Source: Hirudinaria manillensis (Eukaryota > Annelida > Clitellata > Hirudinida > Hirudinidae). From it: a stretch of 64,000 bases of DNA. The notes below the pieces were generated by a model. The model did not search any database. It was not told where the DNA came from and saw only the letters and a program-made list of their open reading frames with translations. Position 1 is the stretch's first letter. Each line of letters begins with the position of its first letter. A program made the translations under genes and the position numbers. Below are positions 34,090 through 46,485 of the stretch, piece after piece. The stretch is from NCBI GenBank assembly GCA_034509925.1, contig CM067533.1, forward strand, positions 6,055,035 through 6,119,034, read 5' to 3'.

Positions 34090-37000
34090 TTACTTTGGAA
34101 GTGAAATATGACTATCAGAGCTGAGGCTGTCCGTTCCCGCCAAAGAACCAAGCGACGGCGAAGCTTCATTTCTGGAAGGACTCCACTTGTCCACCCAGTT
34201 TCCAGGCCTCAACTTTTCCAATTTGATGACCAATTTTCCTTTGTTTCCTCGCTCCGATGAAACCTTAATTCGTATTGGATTTGTTTTTATTCGTAATTAG
34301 TTGCTTAAATGGCTTAATTCACAATTAATTCATTTAAAACTTGAATGTTTAACTAATAATCGTTGATAATTATATATAATAATATATTCAATAATTTGAT
34401 TATTACTATCTTTTTTTTTATATCAAATAGTTAAAATAGTTGTTTACACGATACGTTTAGAGTGACTTTATGGAAAGTACATGTACTTAATAGTGACGTC
34501 ATACCTTATGTTTACATTTCGTGACTGGGCCTGGCAAAACACTGTTGTAGACTTCGGTACCATTTAAGACGATGACGACTCGATCAACTCTAAGAATAAA
34601 ATATTTAATAGAATATAATATAAATCTAATAAACATAAAATAAAATATAATCTACTGATTAACATAACATATTAATAAAGTGTGAATATAAAGTATTAGC
34701 AAACCATAATACGATGATAAATATAAATTAAAATTAAAATAATTGATTAAAAGTATAAATCTGCATTTTTAAAATTAATTTATTAATGAATTCACTCTAA
34801 CCCAACGTGTTTATTTCATATATTTGTTTCGTTAAACTTCCAAATCAATTTTGTTTTAAATTTTGTTTATTCATAGAGAACATTGCGGACTTTATAAATA
34901 AATATTCTTTATAAATAAATATAATTTTAATAAATACAATTTTAATAAATATAATTTTAATAAATATTCATAAATTAAATTTATTTGCGTAAAAATTAAT
35001 GAATATTTCACGAAAAAATGCTTTTAAGGAAACTGAAATAAGTTGCGAAGTACTTTGATCTCGGATTACGATGAGGGAGGTTAAGACATTATTAAATTAT
35101 TATATTGTTAAATTATTATATAATTAAATTATATTATTATACTATTAAATTGTTATACTGCTAAATTATTATAATTGTTACGTCATTCAAGTCGTTATAC
35201 ATGGATTATTTATTCAAGTAGTTTCCTGGAAGTTGATCTCTTGTTTAATGTCATTCACCATTTTGTCTTGGTAGTCTTGGTGATACTAATACCATTATAT
35301 TTTTAATTTTATAATTATTTTCTATTATTTCTATAATTTCATAATAATATTAATAACCAACTTATAATAATATTTGTAACAGTAAAATCACACGAATAGC
35401 AGTAATAAAAATTCTAATAAATATTTAAAAGAAACTGCCTATCGGAGATTAAAGATCCATTGATCACAAAACAAGGATGGATGACCTAAGATGACTCAGA
35501 ATTTCTTCAGCAACATCGATTCGCATTGCAATGCACCACAGGCAATGCATTCATTTGGATTCAAAAGAATTTCCATCAATAACAGCTTAATGGAATCTTA
35601 CGATATAATAAACATAATGCTGGTATCTCCGTATCATTTAAAACATTTTAATAAAAAAAAACCCTTTTAAAGAAATAATCCAGTAAATAAATTAAAAATT
35701 ATTTCCTGGAAATTCGAACGAAAATCTAGGAAAAGTCTGAGCAGTTGCCCGTGCATTAAGCAAATCTCTGTTCCATCAGCAGTCGATAAGAGGTGATGAA
35801 AGTTTAATTCCAGCAGAATTTTTCCACCTGGGATTTGTTTGCGGAGAAGATAAACAAGGTTCCGAGTGGAAATACTTTTACCCGACGTTTGAAACTGTCA
35901 CTTCCACCTTGTCTTTGCCGCTCCTGAAGTTGCCGAATTTGCAGACGATTTGTGCCTGGTGATTGTCCAAGTCCTTTTTGCTGGCTGAAATAATTTTAAT
36001 TTTAAGGATTTTTGTTTTTTTTTTTGTGCAATTTCGAAATATTATCATCGATTTTGTGGGGGTTATTTTATGAATTCGGAAATATTTACATGAATTTGGT
36101 GATATTTTTTAAGTTATAGCTTGGAAATGTTTTTGTGATGAATTTATTTATAATTTAAGATATTTATTTTATTACAATTTATTCGTTTCAAATACTCTTA
36201 GGTCTCGTAAAAATTAATAAAAAGGAAAATGAATATTTTTTCCTCATAAAAATCATTAAGCTGAAAATTGAATGGACTCAATAATGGAATCAAAAACAAT
36301 CAAAATTTCTGAACAAATAAAAATAATTCAACCGAAATAAAACCCGAATGAAGTTTTACTTTCATATGTTAAAAATTATATTATATTATATTATATTATT
36401 ATATTATATTATATTATATTATATTATATTATATTATATTATATTATATTATATTATATTATATTATATTATATTATATTATATTATATTATATTATATT
36501 ATATTATATTATATTATATTATATTATATTATATTATATTATATTATATTATATTATATTATATTATATTATATTATATTATATTATATTATATTATATT
36601 ATATTATATTATATTATATTATATTATATTATATTATATTATATTATATTATATTATATTACATTGATTCAACCCTTCCGCCCGATAACTCATCGATTGA
36701 GAAAGATCAGTCACACGAGTTTATGCTCAATGAAATGGTTCAGTATCATTATCAAGATAAGAAATTCTTCAAGATCATTATCAGGATCAGAATTTCGTTG
36801 GTATCATTATCAGGACGAGAAGATGTTCAAGGAACCAACTGCGTTCCAGATAATTGAAAAGCAAATTGGATCCTTTAGGTAAAATTGGAAGCGGTTTTTG
36901 TTTGTTTCGTTAAATAATTTTATTAAAATTATTATAAAATAATTATTAAATTTATAATATCATTAAATGTATTGCAATTATTATTAAATAATTTTATTAA

Positions 37001-39064
37001 CATTATTTATTAAAATTTATTCAAGATGGTTGTAATTAATTGTCCTAAATATTATATATTAATTATTATGAATGTAATTAAAGTCATAGTTATAATTGAT
37101 TACAATCATAACTATATCATAAAGGTTTTTACTAATTTCATATGAATTAAATCATTTCTAAACAAAAAGATTCAATAAATTTTTTTACCCTTTTTTCGTC
37201 TTAAAAGAAAAACGATCCAGAAATTTGAAATCAATTACATAAACAAATAGAAATTGAAGCAGAAAAATTATTGTTTGTTATATTGAGTTATCGGCACGTG
37301 TTCGTTGGGTGGAATATCGGATTGGGGAGTCCCATGGGATGATGTTAGTAAGTGAGTGAGTGAGTGAGTGACCCATGACTGCAAACGTCGACTGTAATGA
37401 CGACGGCGATGATGATGATGACGATGACGACTAGGACGATGGACGATGACCATGAAATGACCAACAACAGCAATCCAAACAAAGACTGAACGCCTGAAAG
37501 CCAATGAACATTGAAAAGTACAAAGAACAAGTAATTAAAAAGTAATGGAAAAGTAATCGAAAAGGCGTCCTTGGAACTCCCTGGGGTCGCACGATGTTCT
37601 CTTCCATCGTCAGTTGAACATGAATCATTCCACCCCCTGCCACGCGGGGTCAATAATCCCGACGATGATGATGGTGATGCTGGAGATAATGACGATGGCG
37701 ATGATGATGATGATAGTGACGGTGATGACGATGGCGATGTGACGATAATCTTTGACCATATCATCAATAATACGTATGGAGGTTACGATGATGAGTACGA
37801 TGACGACGACGGTGATGACATTGATTATAGTTCAACAACACGTGTGCGGTTTTGAAAATCTCTTGGCAATCAAAGGTTGTAGAGAGAATTAAAACGTAAT
37901 TTTAACATAACAACAATTTAATAATTTCAATTCAGACTTGATTTTCTTGAAAACAAAATACGAACAAATCAGCTCATTTCAGCATTTAAATATAATTTAA
38001 TCGCAATAAATCGATCGCAAAAAGGAGTTCTTATCGCCTTAAAAATTTATTTTATCCTGAAATTTATTGGAAAATAATTCTATTTATCGCTGACTCCTCA
38101 ATTGAACTCCTTTGAGACTTCACTTGGTGTCTCTCGGAAGGATTCGAAGGGAACAATGAATGAGTTTTGGACTTAAAACGATTAACTTGATTTAAGAACA
38201 AAATTATTTTCAATCGAAGCATCGTAAAATGATATTTGATGAAGTGGCACTCAAAAGACAACAGATTTTACACAGGTTTTATTGGTATACCATGGATTTT
38301 CAGTGTGGGGGTAAGATACGTTGTTATAGGATAGGATACTTTTTATAGGATATGTTAAGTTAGTATAGGATACGTTATTATAGGAATGGTTACCTTGTAT
38401 AGGATAAAGGTTAAGTTAGTGTAGGTTACGTTTGGTTAGGGTCTGGATGGGTCAGATGCTAAAGATTCGTTCATCTGGGTTGGCTTTTGCCTGTCACTTG
38501 TCCAACATTCCATAAAAATTACTAATAACAAATTATTTTATAAAATCGTGAGGAGATTTCTAAAAACATATATTAATTATTATATTTAACTATTAAAAGC
38601 AATTTTTTAAATTTTATTTAAAATTAAATGAAAATAAAACAAATATTGGTCATTCATTTCAATCCATCACTTTGACTTTTAATAACCTGAGATCCACGGT
38701 GACAATGGCGGTATAATTCGCGTTTCGTTTGGTTTTAATATCAAATTGATTAACAAATATAACAAAATTATATTAAATTATTAAATAAATAAATTATTAT
38801 TATTAAGAAATAGTTACTAGTTGTAACATTTACACAATTAACTTTTTAATTCGTTTTATTATTATAAAAAAAACAAACATGTTATATGAATCTAAGTAAA
38901 CTTGGTTCAATGAATTTTTATCAGAATCTGGCTAACAAGTGAAATGTTGTTAGCGATGATGATTTGGTTAACAATGTGATAATTATGGAAAAGCTTCACG
39001 ATAATGATAAGTATGGTGGTGTTGATAATGATGATGATGATGAGGGTGGTTGTGATAATGATGA

Positions 39065-39095
<31 letters not shown>

Positions 39096-39097
39096 TG

Positions 39098-39128
<31 letters not shown>

Positions 39129-39944
39129 TGTGATGATGATGATGATGTTAATGACGACGTCAGTGTTGACAGTCAGAGTGACACGAGACAGATTGCAATG
39201 CAAATCACGAAGGTTCAAAGGTCAAAGGTCAGTTCGAGTTCGTTAAAAGTTCTTCTCTGAAAACGTGCAGGTGAATCTCACTCAGCCTGCCGGTGCACTT
39301 TAGTGTACCGATGCATCTCATTAATATCATTAACATAATTAATATCGTTAATGTAATCAATGCAGCTTGATGGCAAGCTCATTAGGAGGAACTTGTAATG
39401 GCCACGCTAATGATGAAGTAGCTTATGGGAGTGATGATGCTAATTGCGATGGTGATAAGATGATGATGATGATTATGATGATGCATTGGGATGTGATTAA
39501 GATGATATTATGGACTTATAAGTTATAATGATTATTATTATTATTATTATATATCTTCAAGGAAATAGGATTTATTGAACGTTGCAGTAGGAGCAAAAGA
39601 AGATGATAATGCTGATGATGATGATCCTAGTATTGGTTATGATTATATTCTTCACAATTAGGTGGTGATGAAGAACTGTAAGCAGATCATAACCAAAAGG
39701 ATTTGGTGAGAATTAATCAACCTTCAGACCAGTGAATTTATCGTTATTCAGACGACATGTTCATGCCTTGTTATCGGTTGTTATAAGTGATTGTAAGTTA
39801 TTAAGTCACGATGCGCTATGTGGTTGTAATTATTTGGTATCTGACAATGTTGTTGTTGTTGAAATCCAGAATAGGAAATATTTTCAAAAAATGTTTGTTT
39901 ACAACAGCGGACTCACCTCCAACAAAGTAGGCATCGCCTTCCAT
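34090..39944 (-). CDS. Small protein with CS/p23-like domain signature (four-exon model)
   Basis: Proposed exons, 5' to 3' on the minus strand: 39917-39944 (MEGDAYFVG), 35882-35984, 34505-34589, 34090-34263 ending in TAA. Every junction is GT-AG and phases fit (1, 2, 0), giving about 129 aa. Middle exons read QAQIVCKFGNFRSGKDKVEV, then VDRVVIVLNGTEVYNSVLPG, then GKLVIKLEKLRPGNWVDKW. The K-(L/V)-x-I-x-L-x-K-x-x-P-G-x-W pattern is typical of the last strand of CS domains (p23, Sgt1, CHORD proteins, NudC-like), which often act as HSP90 co-chaperones. The tail is Ser-rich (SLGSLAGTDSLSSDS). The three 3' exons support each other well. Joining exon 1 across a 3.9-kb intron is less certain and other upstream exons are possible. 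Family assignment is tentative. Confidence 0.6.
36376..36661. repeat. (TTATA)n pentanucleotide microsatellite
   Basis: About 57 copies of TTATA with a single phase slip near 36400. It lies in the first intron of the minus-strand CS-like gene and is the reason for a spurious Tyr/Ile-rich frame on the plus strand. Confidence 0.97.
38995..39152. repeat. (GAT)n/(GGT)n compound microsatellite
   Basis: Alternating GAT and GGT blocks with a roughly 30-bp internal duplication (GATGGTGGTGGTGGTTGT twice). It creates Asp/Gly or Met/Val-rich frames that are not genes. Confidence 0.9.
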
Positions 39945-42900
39945 TTTCAGGTTACGAATTAGAATTCGAAATTGTTACGAGAACAAATATCTTGATATTC
40001 CGAGTATCGGAAACAACGACAACAACAGCAACAAGAACTTCAAGCGACGACCACTCTTATCCAGTCGCTCCGGTCGTCTGTTGGAAGAGCGACGATTGTG
40101 GATTAAAATTTCTGTGGTGGATTTTATGCTAATGAAGCTCCTTCCGGTTCTACTGCATTCTGCTTCTTTTCCACACGGAAATGGGTTGAAAATGGGTTGG
40201 AAAGGATTTTCTCGAGAAAGTTTTTTCCGCTTGGAAAATGAAATCAAAATCGAATCAGATAATAATTTACTTTGGATTATCACCTTGGCGCACTCAAAAC
40301 GTTCCATAATGTAATAGGCTCGCTATTGAACTGTCTGTTTAATTGCATAGCGTAACTAATTTTTAGAAATTATAATACTTTATCTTATACGAGGTTTTTC
40401 GAAGTAAAATTCCAAAACGTTGAAGAAGTTTGAACGAAGTAGAAGTAGGTTTTTGAAGCAAGAACAGCAAAACATAATTAACATTCGTTAACGATCCGTT
40501 AATAATCGTAATATAATAATTGTTCATTAGCATAAATAATAATAATTATTATTATAATAATAATATTAAATTGAAATTATGTTCAAACCTTTTTCTTGAC
40601 GGAGAAGCGACTAGGGACCTCGTGAAAAACAAAACAAACAAGAAGCCTTGCAAAGTGAAGGATTATATTTATAGACCAGTTTTCAATTGTTGGCCTCTTT
40701 GGACTGATTCACAGCTCAGTGCTTAATGGGCTTCCTCAAGCCTTTGACAATTACTTCTAAAACGGCAGCTAACGTATCATGAGAAATGGCTATAATTTAA
40801 AGTATCATAGAAAGTTAATTTATCTATTTATAAATAATTTATTTATTAATTAATTTAATATTAATCGCAATTTATTTTAAAGATGTTAATCCGAGCGTTT
40901 GGTTCAAATTTTCACAACTTTTGACAATTACTTTTGAAAAGATAGCTAACATGTTATGCGAAACGGTTATAATTCCTCTAAATAGAAAGTCAATCAACTT
41001 AATTACCTATAATTTATTTAATAATTATCAACATTAATTATAATTTAATGTCATAATTTTAAAAATATGAATCTAAGTGTTTTGTCCAAACCTGTTGTTC
41101 ACCTGATCTGCACCAAGAAATTCACTGTCAATCTTTAAATAAAAGCTTTTAATCACTGGAGTGGCCAGGATTTTAAAATTGTTTTGATTTCAAACTGGGT
41201 GGAACAAATTTGGAGTGAGGGAAGAGGACAAATGATGGCGTAGAAGGGGGTGGAAATTGCACTTTTATGGTGGGTGGTGGCACTTTTTGTTTGCTTTTCG
41301 TAACTGAAATCTGCCACTTAAGGGACAATTTGCCCCAACTGGATCCCCGTGGATACGCTGATGTTTTCAATTATGGACTAATTGAGGCATAATTACTTTT
41401 AATTTGCGACAGACGCATTAATGCAATGCAAGGCATTCGAAAACGAAGAATTTTAATGAAGATATTATGATATTATAATAATTTTAATTAATATTAAACG
41501 ATATTAAAAGTTTAAAAAAGTTAAATATTAAATTTATAATTTCAGTAACTTCCTCAACCGCTTCCTCGATTAAAAGTGATTTGTTTATAAATTCAGTTGA
41601 AAAACTTTTCCAATCCTGCTTAAAAATAAAAAACGAATTATTTTATAAAATTCTACAAAATACGTTTATAATAAATGCTGTCCAATTCCCTTCACAATCA
41701 TTTTATCAACAATTAATTCCATTTAATTATGATTTCATCAATAAAATCAGAAATAAAAATAACGTTTTATTTCTTTTAATGTTTCAAATATTGCTTCGGG
41801 AATTGAAAAACAATCCAAAATGACCCAGGAGAACATCTCCACGTGTTTCATATTCATTTATTATGCTAATAACGTTGAATATATTATAATTAATTATGTT
41901 AATCGCTAATTAATTATTCAAGCTGCTTTATGATATCGAATGATAGAATCAACGTCTTTCATAAAATATGCTAAAGAATGTAATGATAATATAATATATT
42001 TATAAATATATTTTATTTTATTTATGATTTGTATGAATGTATTTTATTTCATTTATGAATGTAATAATAATATAATATATTTATAATAATAGTTAATCCT
42101 GTGGTAAGGATTTTATTATCAAGCAGTCATTGCAAGTCATAAATAATTATAATTTACATTTACATTTATTTGTCCAATATTTTACGTGCGCAATGTTATC
42201 CCAAGGGGAGGTAAAGGCACGGCGGCAGGGTTCACAAGTCCACAGTCTATGAAATGTAAGATTCAAAAAAAAAAAAAACAAGCAAACATAAAATAAGATG
42301 AGGTTAAAATAAAAGTGAGTAAACGGAATGGAGTAAAATAAAATAAAATAATAAAGACAAGGAAAGAACACAAGCTATAGATTAGAGAATTATTGGTATG
42401 ACGACACAAATAGATGTGTTTTCAGTCCAGATTTGAAGGCCTCTGACGACTGGGCCAGACGAATGCTCGGAGGAAGCAGGTTCCAGATCACAGGAGCGGC
42501 GACGTAGAAGGCCCGATCACCCTGCCTGACGCTGCGAGACCGTGGGACGACCAGGGTCCTAGTCTCGGATGAGCGGAGTGATGCCCTAATGACTCCAGTA
42601 ATAAATCATATACAATTATAATTATAATAACTGTAAGTCTCATTTATTTATACTTGCAGCTTAATCTCAGCCGGGAAATTCCAATAAGTCGCCCAATGAT
42701 TAAGTAATAATGATATTATAAGATTGTTTGTAATTATAATTATATTTATGAGAATGTTTGTAATTGTAATTATAATTATGAGAATTTGATTATGTAATTT
42801 TAATTATAAGATTGTTTGTAAACTGCAATTTGTAAGTTTACAGTTTACAACTGTAATTTGTATTTCACAATGCCAATGAAAGTAACATGGCGACCACTTC

Positions 42901-43015
42901 GTGCGAACAAAATTGAAAACAAATCAGTTTTTTTTACTTGAAATCAACGTTTTTTTTTATTTTTATGGAATATCAAATTTAATTTCAATAATGATTTTAA
43001 GGTGAAGTTGTGATT
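39945..43015. other. Intergenic region with a LINE remnant
   Basis: AT-rich. An 80-codon AT-rich frame at 41581-41823 has a nearby CAG acceptor but no recognisable protein. A non-LTR retrotransposon tail at about 42150-42600 is listed separately. Nothing else coding is supported. Confidence 0.55.
42150..42600 (-). mobile_element. 3' fragment of a CR1/Jockey-type LINE (RT C-terminus and 3'UTR)
   Basis: On the minus strand, from about 42600 downward, the translation reads RSRSVRQGDRAFYVAAPVIW and continues NLLPPSIRLAQSSEAFKSGL then KTHLF, ending at TAA. This is the well-known C-terminal tail of many non-LTR reverse transcriptases (GDRAF-x-VAAP-x-LWN-x-LP, SFK-x-x-LKT-x-LF). About 250 bp of 3'UTR follow, ending in an (ACAAATAAATGTAA)-like tail. 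No RT core remains, so it is a typical 5'-truncated copy. Confidence 0.8.
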
Positions 43016-43468
43016 TTATTTGTCCACGTGTATTTCTCCAGAGGTCACGTGGTGCAGATGGCTCCTCATCCTTTCCAATTCCGACACCTCCCACGATGAT
43101 GTTCCGAATATTTTGTTTGCTTGCATCTCCATGGAAACTAAAATTATAATGAAATCGACAGATGGCTTTGCAAGCAAATTTTTTATTTTCTTCATCAGGG
43201 TGAGGTTCAAGTTTGATTTACAAGTTGTGGTTTGTAATAAACATATTTACGTGATTTTATTCAGATTAATTCACGTTAATTCTTACAAAATCTGTAAATT
43301 ATCGATCGATATAAAGAACTATTAGTGGTGAATATTTTGAAAATAAACAACAAGCAGTTATTGATTATTACTGATTATTAATTTTCCTTTTCAACATATT
43401 CATCCCTTAAAATATTTTTCACTTTGCACGTTTGTCTTACCTTTCAAGTCCAAATCTGAAGCTGTCAT
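43016..43468 (-). CDS. Possible two-exon micro-gene, unknown product
   Basis: Exon 1 at 43441-43468 (ATG plus nine codons, MTASDLDLK, then a strong GTAAGA donor) joins in phase 1 to exon 2 at 43016-43137 (TTTTAG acceptor), giving 49 aa ending HHVTSGEIHVDK. Codons in exon 2 read GTSSWEVSELERMRSHL, a plausible amphipathic helix, and composition is less AT-rich than the flanks. I do not recognise the protein. It could be a real short gene, the 3' part of a longer one, or chance. Confidence 0.35.
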
Positions 43469-44164
43469 GGCAACAGTTGTCATGGCAACAGCAGTGATTG
43501 TAACAGTTGTCACGACAACAAAGCTGGGATGACGACGACGATGACGACAACTACGATGATGACAATGGTCATGATGATGATGCTGGGCTGGTTACTTAAT
43601 AATTCTGAGAAATAATTTTTCCAAACTCACCCAATTAATTGACAGTTTCTGGATTTGTTGCGAAGAGGAAGTCATTCAAGTTGGGGGAAGCTTTGAATCA
43701 GGATGGGTTCAATTTTTAATGATGACCTTAATAAATGATCAAATAAATAAATAAATGAATAAATAAATAAATAAATAATCATATACATATATAATCATGA
43801 TTAACCAATAATATGTAACAATTAATTAATCCATTTATTAATACATCAATCACAATAGATGTTAGAGGTTACAATGGAATGATTAAAGATTTTAAATATC
43901 AACGATAAATAAAATTGAAAAATAAAACAATTGAGGAAGAATATTCTGGGAATTTCTGTAATTATGTGATAACAATAAACGTTTATTCGTAAAACCCGCA
44001 TGCCTTGATGGTGGTGCCATCTTGTAAGATCATGTTAACTGTCAATTTATGTCAATTAATTTTGAAATTATTGCCTTTTAACATCTTATTAATGTAAATT
44101 ATTGTGATATGAACGTTATTATTATGATATTGATAATAACAAATATTGATTACAATGGTAATAC

Positions 44165-44224
<60 letters not shown>

Positions 44225-45172
44225 TAATAATAATAAATATTAACAAAGCTAACAAAATGTTGTTAAACATTTCAGCTGGATGTGATAGAGGGGATGTAAT
44301 TTGTCGTTCAATTATTTATTCGTTTGAAAGATTATTTTTAGACATTAAAATAAATTCTATTTAATCCGGGTATTCATTTTCTTTGAATTTAAAATTAGGT
44401 AATTGAGCCTCTCATTAAGACTAGCAATTAGATGGGGTTATTTTCTTTTTTTTTTAAATTTAATTGAAAACAATTAAACTACAAAAGAATTATTTATTAA
44501 TTTATTTATTTATTAATTATTATTTGTTGTTATTATTCTCAATTGTTTAATTAGATATCATTTGAAAAACAAACAATCAAACTATTAACAGCTTATTTTT
44601 ATAAAGGCAAAGTGCAAAAAGTAACTTAACATAATTTATGTTAATAATTATTCAAATATTCCTTAAAATTCCCAAATTATTTTGGTGACTCATTCGATTG
44701 AAAACAACGGCTGGCTCTGACGAACGACGATCATGTCAACTCACACGACGAGGTTTTACGAATCTTTTCGGGGCTTCACGTTTCAATAACACGAATGTTT
44801 TAGTAACATATTAATATTAATATTTAATAATATTGGTAATTTGACTTATATTTTATAGAATAAATTTTTAGATCGGACAAAATTCAATAAAATTGCTGAA
44901 TATTCATGAATTTTTCAGGCGCCCGGCAGGCTGGCATACAAATTAGAATACACAGTGAGAAATTAAATTGTTGACAACAAGGAAGCGAAGCTGAAAATAA
45001 TAAAAAATACTTTCTAGACAGATTTCTTGATGAGTGTGTGTGTGTGTGAGTGAGTAAGTGAGTGAGTGAATGTACACAACACACCTGTTTGTTGGCTACG
45101 CACCAATGAATGGTGATGTCTCAGGTAAAATTTTGAGTCAAATTTCACGTCAACCGAAGGAACTAAGTAACC
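43469..45172. other. Intergenic, 5' flank of fascin
   Basis: Contains short (GAC/GAT)n, (AATA)n near 43742-43778 and a perfect (TAA)n at 44165-44220. A (GT)n/(GAGT)n patch occurs at 45034-45070 just upstream of the fascin start. No exon supported. Confidence 0.6.
44165..44220. repeat. (TAA)n microsatellite
   Basis: About 19 perfect copies of TAA, followed by ACAATAATAATAATA. No retroelement is attached here, unlike the array at 23028. Confidence 0.95.
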
Positions 45173-46418
45173 ATGTTTGGCAAGGTGAGTTTCTTTCAAA
45201 AACTAATTTAGAGATTTCATAGCTGAGCGTGTCTAGCCCACTCGTGCGACTAAGCGTATCGTCACGGTCGAATGATTACCAATGGTCCGTTAAGACGTAT
45301 CAGTAAACGCTAAAAGCCTGGATCTGCAAAATCAACCATCCTCTCGTCCCTTGCGTTCATACGTCGATTACAATTACGCTCTGCAGTTACAAGGGAAGGC
45401 GAGTTAAAGGAAACAAGTGCCTGCAATTAGGACTGTTCTTCTCTCTTAAAAGTGTTAGACCCTCTCCTTATTCTTCTTCTTCCTCATAGAGAAACGTCGT
45501 GATGAGCAACAGAGGACAACAAGGCATCGTCACCTGGAAGGTTGGACTTGTCAATCATCAACTCAAGTACCTGACTGCGGAGAGTTTCGGATTTAAGATC
45601 AACGCCTCCGGAGCTACCCTGAGAAAGAAGCAGACATGGACGGTCGAACAGGACCCCGTCGAAGAGGACACGGTATACGTCAAGAGCCATACCGGTCGAT
45701 ACTTGGCCGGCGACAAGAAGGGCAATGCCACCTGCGATTCGGACTCTAAAGGAGATGCGCAGAAGTTTACCATCTATTACTGTCCCGATCAGTCCGGGAG
45801 GTGGGCCATTTCTAATAAGGCCACGGGGTACTATCTGGGAGGGACGGATGAAATCGTTCAGTGCTATGAAAAGAGTCCTGGGGCTTCTGAATGGTGGTAT
45901 GCACACCTGGCAGTTCATCCGCAGGTCAGTGGACATTTCATTTAGCTAGTACTAAATGTTTGACATTATCATTTAATTTAAATTTAGTTTTTTATTATTT
46001 TAAATTATTATCAATGCAATCAGTTATTAGAATGTACTTGCCATCTGATTGCTGGAATCAGGTCACACTCCAATTGACCCAATCAGGTGACAAGGCAATA
46101 AACTTTAGTCAATTGTAAAAGCAATTATAAAAGCAATTATTACAATGACTATTACTCATAATTGTTCTTATAATAATTATTATAATTATTCCACAATAAT
46201 TTGTCAAAAAATCTATCGTCGATCTTCATAATAATGAATCTTGCTGAAGATTCAGAGATAAAATGTCACATGAGAGATTTATTGAGTTGAAAATGGCTAC
46301 GAATGTGCATGTCCTGAGTGAGTTCAAAGTGCATTCCTGAATTCTGTCGGGCATTCAATAATTGCTTAAATAATAAATAATATTTAAATAATTACTCAAG
46401 TAATAATAACATTAAAAG

Positions 46419-46485
<67 letters not shown>

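Noticed and set aside
36348-36857. 169-codon Tyr/Ile/Leu-rich frame
   Set aside because: Produced by the (TTATA)n array. No splice or family evidence.
38964-39260. Asp/Gly-rich and Met/Val-rich overlapping frames
   Set aside because: Encoded by the GAT/GGT microsatellite.
41581-41823. 80-codon AT-rich frame
   Set aside because: Composition equals the surrounding AT-rich spacer; no recognisable motif or splice partner.
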